In this document: positions 53,901 through 64,000 of the stretch, piece by piece
How positions within the stretch are numbered: the first letter of the stretch is position 1
Layout: each line of letters opens with the position of its first letter
DNA from: Saururus chinensis
Lineage: Eukaryota > Streptophyta > Magnoliopsida > Piperales > Saururaceae
DNA length: 64,000 bases
Reading direction: 5' to 3'
Assembly: GCA_035235625.1 (NCBI GenBank)
Contig: CP141144.1
Location: forward strand, 34,718,014-34,782,013
Program-made: the position numbers and the translations under genes
Notes under the pieces: generated by a model
The model's input: the letters and a program-made list of their open reading frames with translations, nothing else
Told to the model about the DNA's origin: nothing
Database searches by the model: none

Positions 53901-54270
53901 ATTTCATTTTTATATGCCATTAGAGCCTTTCTCAACTACTAATAGTATGGTACCACCTGGTCGTATATGAGATTCTAGCTTCTATTTCGTGACTTGTTGC
54001 ATACATAATACTTCTAGCAATTATCAAGAATAATACTGATTGGTGTGGTGCAGTGAGACTCGAAAGTCTTTAAATAGACCACCTTCTCGGAAAGTGTTAG
54101 ATAATCTTATATACAATTACAGTCCCACATATTGTGGAAAAGCTGGGTAAGTTCCTTGAACTTTTCATATTGGTGAAATACACTTGCTTTTAATGAGGAT
54201 TCGCTCTCACCCCTTATTTACCTTCACTGATCGTAGGAAGGGATATGATGAAGTATACATATTCGCCTAA
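50984..54270 (+). CDS. GGH: Gamma-glutamyl hydrolase (folate polyglutamate hydrolase), ten exons
   Basis: Removes glutamates from folate polyglutamates; plant forms act in the vacuole. Exons: 50,984-51,457; 51,821-51,907; 52,382-52,471; 52,627-52,721; 53,289-53,349; 53,419-53,508; 53,618-53,680; 53,785-53,873; 54,054-54,146; 54,237-54,270 (stop TAA). Phases agree throughout, giving 391 residues. Landmarks: YYRPVIGILSHPGDGASGRL, GARVIPLIYNEP, NGVLFTGGWAKSG, AICLGFELL with the nucleophile Cys (TGT 52,433-52,435), FPPELLRKLSTECLVMQ, VTGFQWHPEKNAFEWG with His and Glu of the HPE motif (53,672-53,680), and CGKAGKGYDEVYIFA at the end. Intron 7 begins GC (53,681), not GT. Relatives start at a Met aligned with Leu55 here (CTG 51,146-51,148), just before WNCLWIPILLSFS, the likely signal segment; 337 residues from there would be the usual length. 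Available ATGs are 50,984 and 51,029, so the start is uncertain. Confidence 0.93.
51977..52177. mobile_element. Stowaway-type MITE in GGH intron 2
   Basis: 201 bp. It starts TTTCCTCTGTCCTATATTAATAA and ends with the inverted TATTAATTTAGGACAGAAGGAG, flanked by TA on both sides (51,975-51,976 and 52,178-52,179). The internal TACTCTTTTTTAAGTAT is shared with two downstream copies. Non-coding; mobilised in trans by Tc1/mariner-type transposases in this family. Confidence 0.85.
53681..53682 (+). promoter_or_regulatory. Non-canonical GC 5' splice site of GGH intron 7
   Basis: Exon 7 ends CACCCAGAG and the intron begins GCATGG. No GT lies at or near the junction that would keep the HPE-KNAFEWG reading frame. 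The acceptor CACTGCAG (ending 53,784) is normal. GC-AG introns are a known minor class, but the bases after GC here fit the consensus less well than GCAAGT. Confidence 0.75.
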
Positions 54271-55531
54271 AATCAGCCCAGAAATGTAGCTGTTTGCCAT
54301 GACAGTTTGCGTTCAATACCAGAATAAGGTGGGAACTTTGCAAGACCAACGGCATTTCAACTGGCCTCTGGTTGGACGATGCAATGATTGTACATATCTT
54401 ATTCAGAAAAACTTGGATAGCAAATAATAATGTTCTATTATAATTTCATCAAAGAAACATAAAACTGAAAATGAAGCAGGGTAGATGAAGACAATGATTC
54501 CTATAGACCCTTCATTTGCCATGCAATATGTCACGGACCGAGCTTCACGTTTGTGAACCACTCAATTTGCTAGGTAGCACAGAACATCTGAACCTCGTTT
54601 CCAAGGAGGCTGAACCTCCAACACCACAGGTTTCTGGCTTGCCCATGCTATCAGTGTATAATTTCTGCTTCACAAGGAAGAAGCTGGGAAACTGTTAACC
54701 CCGGGAGAAGGGTAAGTGATCCAACAGTAAGCAAATCCTTTATACCATAAGAATCAAAATTCACCTGAAGAATTTTATTAGTTAAATTGGAAAAACTTTT
54801 AGTCTATCAATCAAGCGCAGTTCGAGTTCTATACAGCTATAGTATACTGTTGTACATGTGTCTTCGGTGAGTATCTTCTTTTAAGCAAAATGACATGTCT
54901 ATATCAATGAGCGGTAGCAAAGATCTCTATCTATATGAAAATTAAATAAATTTTTTTTGCCATGTTTGAGACGTGCCTGGACAAGTTGAGTTTCTTAATT
55001 GTATAATTAATAAATTGAGATGCATTTTTTTATAATATAAAAAATATTCACTATTTAAACTTTTATCTTCAGTATACGCAACTTAATTTTTCCCTTCCGA
55101 GTGAAATATGATTGGGTTGCCAAAGCAGCCGCAAGCAAGCGCCTCAAGACAGATCATGTTCCGATCTCTGTTAAGTAGCCTCTATGTCACTGTGTAAGTA
55201 CCCTTGGCATGTACTGATGTACAGGCTAGAAAATACTTGTGTTTATTAAGCAACATCACATTTCATACTTGAAATTATAAGCTTAGTATTAGAAACCATA
55301 ACAAAGGTAGGGTAGCTTGATTCCGCATAGATAACCGTAAGTCCACACCAGCAGTTTCTTTCTGGAAGTCTGTCTTGGATGTTTCACATTCCTCGGGGTG
55401 GACTTTCCTTGCTCATCTTAAGCCTTGGTTTTATATGGCTTGCTAAAAAAGCTAACAAAAATTCTTTTTTAAGTTGTGTTATCTAGTCAGGTTTGTGCAG
55501 TTATGAATAATATTTAGTCCTTAAAAAGTTA
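54271..55531 (+). other. GGH 3' flank
   Basis: Probable 3' untranslated region followed by intergenic DNA. AT-rich AATAAT-like signals occur near 54,424 and 54,945. No second gene is recognised; the frame 54,516-54,698 has no recognisable domain. Confidence 0.4.
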
Positions 55532-55707
55532 CTCCATTTATCCTAAATTAATAGCTCTATTTAGCAAAAAATTTATTAAATTTAAGTGGTTGGGTATTTA
55601 AAAAAGAGTAGTATAAACTCATTTTTCATTCTATTATATGCAGGTTTTACCATTCAATAAAAATTATTATTTTTTTAAATATAACTATTAATATAGGACG
55701 GAGGGAG
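55532..55707. mobile_element. Stowaway-type MITE, downstream of GGH
   Basis: 176 bp flanked by TA. Its ends CTCCATTTATCCTAAATTAATAG and the inverted CTATTAATATAGGACGGAGGGAG match the TIRs of the copy in GGH intron 2. Internal TATTTAAAAAAGAGTAGTAT is the reverse form of the shared motif. Confidence 0.88.
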
Positions 55708-56073
55708 TATTATGAACCAATTGAAGTTATGATTGTTGATCGCATTCACATTGAAGTTTGAAAAATATATTCTAAGTAATTGGTTCCTTTGAAAGAGAAA
55801 CGAAGTAAAGTTGGATGATTTACTAAATTAAGTAACTAGTTTCTTATTCATATGTACCACAAAATTGATTATTATTATGGATGTAGTTTTTCTTTGAATT
55901 AGAACCGCTAGAAGGCCTATGTAGAGCACCTCTAGAAATCCTATAACTAAGTACTAGAAAAGTTGAATTGGAAGGTTGTAACAATAGAAAAATAACATAA
56001 ATTCAATAAACTAAATTTCTGTGCTTGATGTACGTTTTTTTAACAATTTTTTAAATTTGCTTTATACTTTCTA

Positions 56074-56239
56074 CTCCCTTCCTCAATTATTATTAGTTAT
56101 ATTTGAAAAATTAGTGATTTTTAATAAGCTTATGTTACTTTTTTTAAGTACCCAACTACTGAAATTTAACAAAATAGAGTTATTAATATAGGACAATTTT
56201 TTTTTGTCAAATAGAGCTATTAATATAAGATGGTGGGAG
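56074..56239. mobile_element. Stowaway-type MITE, third copy
   Basis: About 166 bp. The left end CTCCCTTCCTCAATTATTATTAG follows TA; the right end TATTAATATAAGATGGTGGGAG is followed by TT, so one target TA has decayed. An extra TTAATATAGGACAA (56,182-56,195) precedes the right end. Confidence 0.78.
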
Positions 56240-57850
56240 TTTTAAATTTTTATGCATACCATTGCATACACTTATTCACCCTCTAACAGAAATATATGAG
56301 GACAATAATTGAGTGCCTATTTAAGTCAATATACTATCCAAGATTGCCTCTGCTTAATTAACTTTTTTATATAATTTAGACACGAGTAACGACATGTTTT
56401 AAAATTGATCTTAATAACTTCAATAATCAAATACTGCTGTCAAAATGCAATACGATACGGTTGTTTTTTTAAAGAAACAAGGAAATATGAGCAACACTCA
56501 ACCGTGACACTCTTTAGGATAAGATCTGATTATCAAATGCATTCTGGAGTTTCAGTTTAGTTGGACACAACGGAAAGCAACACATTGATAAGATTGGAAT
56601 ATTTCTGTTTGGCAGTTAACAATTATTTTAGCATAAAAAAGTCTAGTAATTTTATGGAAACGTATACAGTACAAATGCAGACCCCAAATCTCACCCCGTA
56701 ATTCTAGAACCTTTGATAAATCCCTTATCCTTCCTTTCTTGGACTATGTTATTATCAAATCCCAATAGGGACATAATTTCATATGACATTTCTCTCTAAT
56801 AATCACCATTTTTATCTTTTGCTAACACAAATGATGACTATAAATTATTAAACTAATATCCAAATTTGAAACTTTTCTCCTTCTTTGAATCTGTCTTTTT
56901 TCCAAATGAAATATTGTTGTCCAAATATCATTCCTATTTGCCTTTGATTTTTGGATTTTGGCTTCCTCTTTTTCCACAAAGCTCAACCATGTTATCCTCC
57001 ATCTCATACGAGATCAGTATCTTAATTGGGATTAGCACAAGTTGGTTCTTCTATCTCCATAAATTTTACTATATTTGGATATCTGTCCATAAATTCAAGA
57101 TTTGTTATTCTTTGGTTAGGACTTAGGTGTATTTATGGCTTCATAGATTCACACATGATGTTTCATGCATTGATCAATTCGAATTGAGATCATTTTGTTA
57201 GTGTATTGTGTAGATCTTTGTCTGTGCTTATCATTCTTACATTATAGACGTTTAATCAATCTAGTTAATCATTATTTTCTTAATAGTTCCCTTAATTGAA
57301 GGGTGATTAGAACATTTGCTATGAATAAGGTTGACCTCTCTTCATTATTGTGAAAAAGGATGACATCAGGAATAAAGCTCTCCCCTTTTTCTTCATTCAT
57401 TTAAACTTCTCTTCTTAATTTCCTATAATAGTAGTTCAGCCATAAGATCGGACCAACCATCTGAATTATTTTGAATTCTGGTCAACTTTAAATTGGTATT
57501 GTTGCAACGGTATTGTAGTTAAAGAAATTCTAAAGAAAAATAGAAATACTATAGAACAATGTACCAACTTAAACCTCCCTCTATAGGTATATGCTTGTAA
57601 CATGACAAGAAATTGGGTAGGTGATTAAATTGATACACAAGCTTTTGTTGGGTGAGGGTGGGGCCTAACAGGCAAGCCGGCCCACCTGCTAGGGAGAGCA
57701 GAGGTGCCAAGCTGAGACGCTAACCAAGAGTCCTTCTAAATTGGTTGAATAAAAAAAAAATAGTATATTAATTGCTGAGAGGAGTGGTAGCAAAGAATGA
57801 GAGGTAATTGGCAAAAAGACTTCAAGGAGTAAGCAAGGTCATGAGGTGAC
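56240..57850. other. AT-rich intergenic DNA, no gene
   Basis: Only small spurious frames (for example 56,866-57,126, Phe/Tyr-rich). 57,650-57,730 turns GC-rich (GCCGGCCCACCTGC) just upstream of the tandem leader repeat and may belong to the same element. Confidence 0.4.
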
Positions 57851-57854
57851 CTAA

Positions 57855-58284
57855 CAACCCCTTTAAATAACTACCCCACATTCTCTCCTCACTCTCTCAT
57901 CCATCCCCTCTCTCTTTTTTTTTTCTCCTTCTCCTCCAATTTGCCCCTCTCTCTTTCTCTTTGTTTCCGTCGCCCCTCTCTTGCCCCCCTTCATCTACTT
58001 CCATTCTTTTGCATCTTCTTGTTGAGATTCCACCATTAATACATATAGAGAAGCTTTGCTTTGTGATTCACCCCCTATAAATACCTACCCCATACTTTCC
58101 CCCTCTCTCTCAGCCATCCCATCTCTCTTTTTCTCTCCTTCATCATCCCAAATTCACCCCTCTCGCTTTCTCTTTGTTTCCCTCTCCCATCTTTTGCCTC
58201 CCTCTTCATTTACTTCCATTATTTTACATCTTCTTTTTGAGATTCCACCATTAAAACATATAGAGAAGCCTTACTTTGTGATTC
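57855..58284 (+). repeat. 214-bp tandem duplication with TATA-like boxes and CT-rich leaders
   Basis: Copy 1 contains CCTTTAAATAACTACCCCA (57,860) and copy 2 CCCTATAAATACCTACCCCA (58,073). Both continue with a pyrimidine-rich leader, TCTTTCTCTTTGTTTCC, and GAGATTCCACCATTAA-ACATATAGAGAAG. It looks like a duplicated core promoter plus leader of a retroelement or an unrecognised transcript. Confidence 0.8.
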
Positions 58285-60230
58285 ACCACATTTGGAGTAC
58301 CAAATTGGATCTCTTCTCAGCTTCATTGTCTTCCTAAGAGGCTGATTTAGGTGTTAGAAATCCATCTCAAGTTAAGGATTCCACTATCTTGGTGAATTAG
58401 TGTTGTTTGAAGTTGATGCCTAAGTAGAAGTTGTGCAACTAAGTGTTTTTGCAAGGAAGAGGTTTTTTTGCATCAACTCTAGGGTTCTTTGGATCTACTT
58501 GAGAGATAGATAATTCACATGCATTGTTTTATGTTTTGAACTTGATTTTCAATGGTAGGATATCTAGGCATTTTGCTTGTATGACAAAAGATATGGAATC
58601 TTGTCCATGTACATGTAAATCTTTAGCTTGCTGCTATTTGAGAAAAAGTTTTATATGTTGTTGTTCTGATTTTAGTCTATTCTAGTTATACTGAATGATA
58701 ATATTCTATGCTTGTTCCATTGTTTCTAGAATTTTTTGAAAAAAAATAAAGAAATGTTCAATAGCAAGTGATTGCACCTATCAGGAGATTGATCGTTGGC
58801 CTAACTGTTCGTACCCAAACATTCATTTAAAAAATGATGATCGAGTGTCATTTTGCCCCCATTTACTTCCAAACTTTAGAAGAAATTGAAGAGGGTGACC
58901 AGAATACAATTGTGTAGAATTTTGCTCAAGATTTGCTAGATTTTCACATCGATATAATTTTTTCCCGAATCTGTGGTATGTGCCCCAATCCCCCATTTTC
59001 AATTCCTATGAATTTCAAAGAGTTTTCAATAATTTTGAACTTATTAGATTATTTTACATGACTAAATCTACAATCCTTTCAATTTTCACACAATTTGATC
59101 CATTAAAATTGAGTTTTTAATAGTTTTACATAGTTCACGAAAACTTGCCCCTTTTGGGAAACTGAAATTCACATTATTCTAGCTTAAATTGACTATTGTT
59201 CTAGTAGTAAAAATTTCTTAGAATGCTTATCTCTGCAAATAGCAAATTTTGATACATTTCTAAGATACAAATTTTTGCCAAGGTTGTTTCCATAATTTCA
59301 TAAAACTGGGAAATTTTATTCAAATATTTTCAAATTTCTAGGATGTTTTATTTGCTTATCTTACTACCTAGATTAGCCTTAGCCATAACACCCTTGTTTT
59401 TTAGATGGCTAGAGGGATTTCAAATTTGTTGCATGCGAGGCGTCCCATGCCTCGACCTCTGCTTCACATGGGGAACAGGCCTAGAGTTATTAGGTTTGAG
59501 AGATCGGTTGTATTTGAGACACATACTGAATGCATTCGTTAGTTAGTAGTGAGACCATAGTGAAAAGAGTATCTTTCATCTATTTCTATGACACCTCCAC
59601 CCGTTTACCCCACCTTATCCGGTAATTTTACTCATCATTGGAGAGTCTGAATAACTTGATACTAGTTGTCCAAGTTAATGGTACTCTATTTACAATGAAC
59701 TAAGAGCAACTTTGCTTAATTCTTTCCACAATCACATTTGATCAAATTAAGAGAAAACAAATGAAAGGTGAGAGCTTTAGTTCATAAAAATGTTATGAAT
59801 TAAAGAGATATCTTTGTGACTAACACATCACAACAAACAAGGATTTGATTAAGGCTTTTCAAGAAAGACTGGTGTAAAGCTTCATTAACACCAATCAAGA
59901 AGGACTTTGGTGGCCAACAATCATTTAGAGAAGGGACTTCTAGTGTGAATAGAGTTTGATAGTCTTGTGTTCTATAATTTCTATACTTCACACTACATTG
60001 AGTTTAGCCAAAGGATAGGCTGTGTCATTTTTTCCCAAGTTTGGGTTTCCATTTTAAAATTGCTTGTGTTGCATTGTATATTTTTTTTGTTAAATTGTGC
60101 TATTTTTTCTCTTTAATTTCCGACCTATCAAGGTCACATCTTGTTGCTCTTTTCTTTGACTAGGTATTTGGATTGGAGGTATTGTAGTGACTAGGTATGT
60201 GGACTAGAGGTATTAATTCTCACCCAACAT
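58285..60230. other. AT-rich DNA downstream of the tandem leader, no gene recognised
   Basis: Might be the rest of an LTR-like element starting near 57,600, but no paired end or coding domain is seen. Frames such as 59,343-59,546 have no recognisable domain. Confidence 0.35.
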
Positions 60231-60233
60231 TAT

Positions 60234-60410
60234 CACTGAAACAATACAACAACAAATATTGTTAAAATAATACATCAATATTGTTGAAACAATACAATAA
60301 TAAATATTGTTGATTCAATACAACAATACCGTTGAAACAATACAATAATAAATATTGTTGATTCAATACAACAATACCGTTGAAACAATACAATATTATC
60401 ATTGAATCTA
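60234..60410 (+). repeat. 48-bp AT-rich tandem repeat
   Basis: About three and a half copies; GTTGAAACAATACAAT recurs at 60,283, 60,331 and 60,379. Each unit contains AATATTGTTGATTCAATAC, which is partly self-complementary. Confidence 0.88.
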
Positions 60411-61574
60411 GAAATAAATAAGATACCTCTTTCTTGTCAACACCCCAGTAAGTAAAACCAACCCAATTGTTTCTCTTTAGTTTAGGGTCCTATGCAAGCT
60501 TCTTTTAACAAAATCGAACCTTGTCCCTTATCAAATGTTGGTGTGCCACACCTTCCCAAGTTGTGGAGGCTACAATTTGTTCACAAGGCATGACAAGAGA
60601 GGAGGAAACTCCATGAGAACTCCTAAAGTTCCACCATTCAAGGTTTATGTCATTGCTCAAGCTTCTTCTAGGATGGGCCTCATTCACATGTGTGCACGCC
60701 ATAAGTTATCGGGTCAAGGAGGAAGTAAAGATTTCACAAGGTAGTTAGAGGGAGAACATCTACGAGAACTCATCTTAGATAGGTTGTAGATAGATGAGAA
60801 GGCATCCTCTTCGGCAGAAAAAACTATAGTTTTGGTTGTTGAGGTTGCTAGATGAAGGAGAATGGAAAGGAAGAAAGGAGGAAAATGACTAAGGGGTATT
60901 TTGGTTCATACATAGGCAATATGTAATATTTAGAAAAAATCTAACTAATAAAAAAATAGCACATCTTTGTGTGGGCAATTTGTAAATCTCCCTTCAATCT
61001 AATTAAGACCCACATGGCGAACCCACTTGTTGATCTCTGATATATAAGAAGAATGAATATTCACATCTCCTAACTTGTCATCTTGACAAAACATTTAATT
61101 AAAATTGCCAATTAAAAGCCAAGGTACATTACTTAGATTCGAGATAAAGTTAATCCAACACCATAATCGATGTCACTCATGCAATAGATTTCCATCATAG
61201 AGAAGAGAGAAATGGAATGTAAAGTTATCTAGAAGACTAATAATATGTTCATGAATTCAGTGATTATTGTTCATGCTAAATTTTTTATGTTTCAAATAAA
61301 AAAGTGACACAAATAGATATGAGAATGTAGTTTAGAATATTCCTCGATGGATTGTGTTACCCTTCAACCATTTCAGTCTAGCTACTTTGTGCATATTTGG
61401 CTTATAAGTATTTCATTTCCCGCTATGCATTAACTTAATTTCATAAACTTAATCAATATTTGTAGGATGACACAATGCCTTTAATCTATCTCATGGGAGA
61501 AAACTTTGGTTAAATTAGGAGATCATGTCAAGTATAAGGCTATCCACTTGTTATAAATAGTAGTATATGAGAGT

Positions 61575-62653
61575 TTTTTCCATATTACCTAGCCTGAGAT
61601 ACAAATATTTCATATTCCCTTAATTTTAACACTTAATCCCATATGACCTGGTTTTGAACAAATATACCCTTAGGTCATAAATGAACCCATACCCAAGCTC
61701 TTATCTCATTATTGAATCGCTAAAGGGCTGGGGGGCGTTGTTCTAGTGGGGAGGTGTTATCAGTGGAAAATTGCCGACGATGGCTTACCAAAGGAAGATC
61801 ACTGGTAGTAACTTGCCACCTATAGTGTTAACGATAACACGATATGTGTGGTCTTTGAGCTAGTAACCCATAATACGATATGCTTCATATCACATACATG
61901 TATCGCATAGACGATAACACAAAATGTCAACAGTACGTGCTATTGATAACATGATATGCTCCATATCGTATGTAAGATAACATGATGTGTGTTTTTTGCA
62001 TGTATTTAAAAACACGACATTCACAACAATTGTCAATATTTGTTATTGATACAAGTGTTCATCAAGTTGGGGATGAAAGCCTTCAAGATCTTGTACATGC
62101 TTACATAAGATGTTCTACACAATTAAACTTGCATATAGAAACCCATAGTAGAGTCCCTCTTTGCACAATAAAGTAGGAGGCCATCATGGCTATTCTATAG
62201 TGTCATTCCTTAGTATCCACATTCTTCTCCATTCTTATATAGCCTTGTTCTCCCCAGATAGTCCCCCAAGATTTATTTTTGGAGTTGCAAATGTCATCTT
62301 GATCTCCTTCGTGTGGATAAGTAGTTTATGTGGTTAGAAATTTTTGGACAAAAATCAGACAAATGTGATCACCAATGAAGTTAGAGAGACCGACAATCAC
62401 CAAATAGAAATCAAAATTCACTATTGATGGGAATCGCCAAGCGAAAATTGTAAATCACCACTGTGCTCCAATCACCTCTTTGCTTATGCATCATTGTGAC
62501 TTGTTTACATGATTTTAAACCATAACCCTTGCTACAGGGGTATTTTGGTCCAATTGTTTCAAAATATTGTGTAAACCCAAGTTCTATGGAATGCTTTTTA
62601 CAAGACTAGGAAATATGGAATATTTGCATCTTAGGCCAGCTAATATGGAAAAA
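61575..62653. mobile_element. Probable non-autonomous TIR element, class uncertain
   Basis: The left end TTTTTCCATATTACCTAGCC and the inverted right end TTTTTCCATATTAGCTGGCC match at 18 of 20 bases, and similarity continues for about 60 bp. No transposase and no clear target duplication. A third such end, TTTTTCCATATTACCTGGCC, lies at 63,132-63,151. The inside carries CGATAACACGATATG-like repeats (61,830-61,990). Confidence 0.5.
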
Positions 62654-62929
62654 TCTTGATATATTAAGTCGTCAAGGTGAGTCAGTTTTACATTTATAAA
62701 TGAAAAAGGGTCAAATTAGAAGAAGCTCATGTTGCTAAAGAACTTTTGGTCCTTCAACCGATATCCACAATGATATCGATCCCCTGGATCAAGCGTGCAT
62801 GCGCTAGCACATGTTAGTGTATATACAATAGTATGTCTCTAGTGCTAACATGTGTTACACGTGTACCATTGATATTGGTGATTGATAGCTTCTATTCAGG
62901 GAAGATATCTACAGCAAACATCCTCACAA

Positions 62930-63300
62930 AAGACCATAAATTATTCACTTGTTGCACATTGTCAACTTGTCAACTGTTGATTGTCAACTTGTCGACTCCT
63001 AGGTATGTGTTATTGGGAACGATTAGCAAAAGATGTCTATGGTGCTGGAGAAAGTTCAGAATCAAGTAAAACTTAAAATTCAATGCTAATTTTAAGTAGT
63101 TGAACATATTTATATATTTGTTTTTAGATAGTGTTTTTTTCCATATTACCTGGCCGAATAAGAAGTATTCCATATTCCATAAATTTTTTTAAAAAAAATG
63201 CCACTAAACTCATACTTACACAATATTAGGAAATTTTTGAACATAAGTACCCCTGGGTTAGGGTTTTATATTGTGTAAACCCGTTACACTGTCACATTTA
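62930..63300 (+). repeat. Fragment related to the 37-39 kb foldback plus another TIR-like end
   Basis: 62,950-63,120 contains TTGTCAACTTGTCGACT repeats, then GGAGAAAGTTCAGAATCAAG and TTTTAAGTAGTTGAACAT, which resemble 38,395-38,515 of the Mutator-like foldback. At 63,132 the TTTTTCCATATTACCTGGCC end begins. The two pieces are adjacent, suggesting that the families share structure or inserted next to each other. Confidence 0.45.
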
Positions 63301-64000
63301 CATAGAAAAGACTACACAAACCAGTGATTTTGACAGTTCGATTAGTAAGAAGCAAATGCTCAATGTGAGTTTTGATTTCTAAACCATCCCACCAGTGATT
63401 TCCAAAAGCTGACAGTCAATTTCCAAAGTGTGATAAGTGAGACGTGAAAAAACTCCGCAACGCCCAATTTTTCTTGTTTATGAGAGGCGGTCTTCAAATT
63501 TTCCACCCCAAAGTGAGTTTCAACTGTAAAGTAAGGCTCTATCCGAGTGTATATTGACACGTTTCCAGTAAAGCAGTGAACTTTAGTGAAAATATTAGCC
63601 GATCGAGGGGTTAATCTGGCTCAGATAAATTTTGTGGTAAGGGCTATCTCTAGCTCTAAATTGTATATTAGTATACACAATTTTGCTTATATCGTGTTAT
63701 GGAACACACAACAAGTTACTACTTTTATCTCCTCAGTAGTTTATCTTGTTATCAAGTATACAATAGGTAATATATCATGTTATCGATAATATGATATATG
63801 ATATAGATGTCCTCCTATCATGTATGTGTAGTACATAACATGTTATTAATAACATGATATTCGAAAGACAACATTCAATTATTGTGCATTTGTATGTTAG
63901 TTACATAATGTGAATCAACATGACTCTTTGATTTTGGTCACAACCCATTGTTGATATACATATATATAAAATCTTTTACAAACGAAGTGCTAGAAGAATA
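63301..64000. other. AT-rich end of window, no gene
   Basis: Contains palindromic ATATCATGTTATCGATAATATGATATAT-like DNA (two overlapping motifs, 63,770-63,800) and CATGTTATTAATAACATG (63,838-63,855), similar to the CGATAACATGATATG motifs near 61,940. No ORF of note. Confidence 0.4.

Overview
This is nuclear DNA of a flowering plant. It is AT-rich, genes are sparse, exons are short with GT-AG introns, and most of the window is repeats. Two host genes can be read exon by exon, both on the + strand. Neither looks like a grass gene, but the species cannot be named from the sequence. No operon, CRISPR array, rRNA or convincing tRNA is present, and I see no clear new multi-gene system.

Layout. 0-13.1 kb: a mosaic of one long AT-rich repeat family (family A) in both orientations, forming two large inverted structures; it resembles the long LTRs of Ty3/gypsy chromoviruses. 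14.4-28.5 kb: a plant guanylyl cyclase 1-like gene (PF09778 family) with eight recognisable coding exons. Its second codon, tryptophan in relatives, is TGA here. Two introns over 5 kb hold retroelement fossils, including a complete-outline Ty3/gypsy element (22,791-27,129) with paired LTRs and a 5-bp target duplication. 28.7-29.3 kb: a foldback with a GC-rich palindromic core. 29.5-32 kb: a decayed hAT transposon. 35.9-36.4 kb: a Ty1/copia fossil on the minus strand. 37.3-39.1 kb: a Mutator-like foldback, almost all inverted repeat. 39.1-49.1 kb: several copies of a second long repeat (family B), plus an unexplained 268-codon ORF at 44.6 kb.

49.5-54.3 kb: an LTR-like block, then a ten-exon gamma-glutamyl hydrolase gene with its catalytic residues intact. 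One intron starts with GC rather than GT, and the family's usual start codon is replaced by CTG. Three Stowaway-type MITEs of one family lie in and just downstream of this gene. 56-64 kb is mostly unrecognised AT-rich DNA with tandem repeats and a probable non-autonomous TIR element.

The two genes are unrelated in pathway (cGMP-type signalling annotation versus folate polyglutamate turnover) and show no functional link. The most useful host-gene observations are the stop at codon 2 of the cyclase gene, the GC-AG intron and altered start of the hydrolase, and the three foldback structures.
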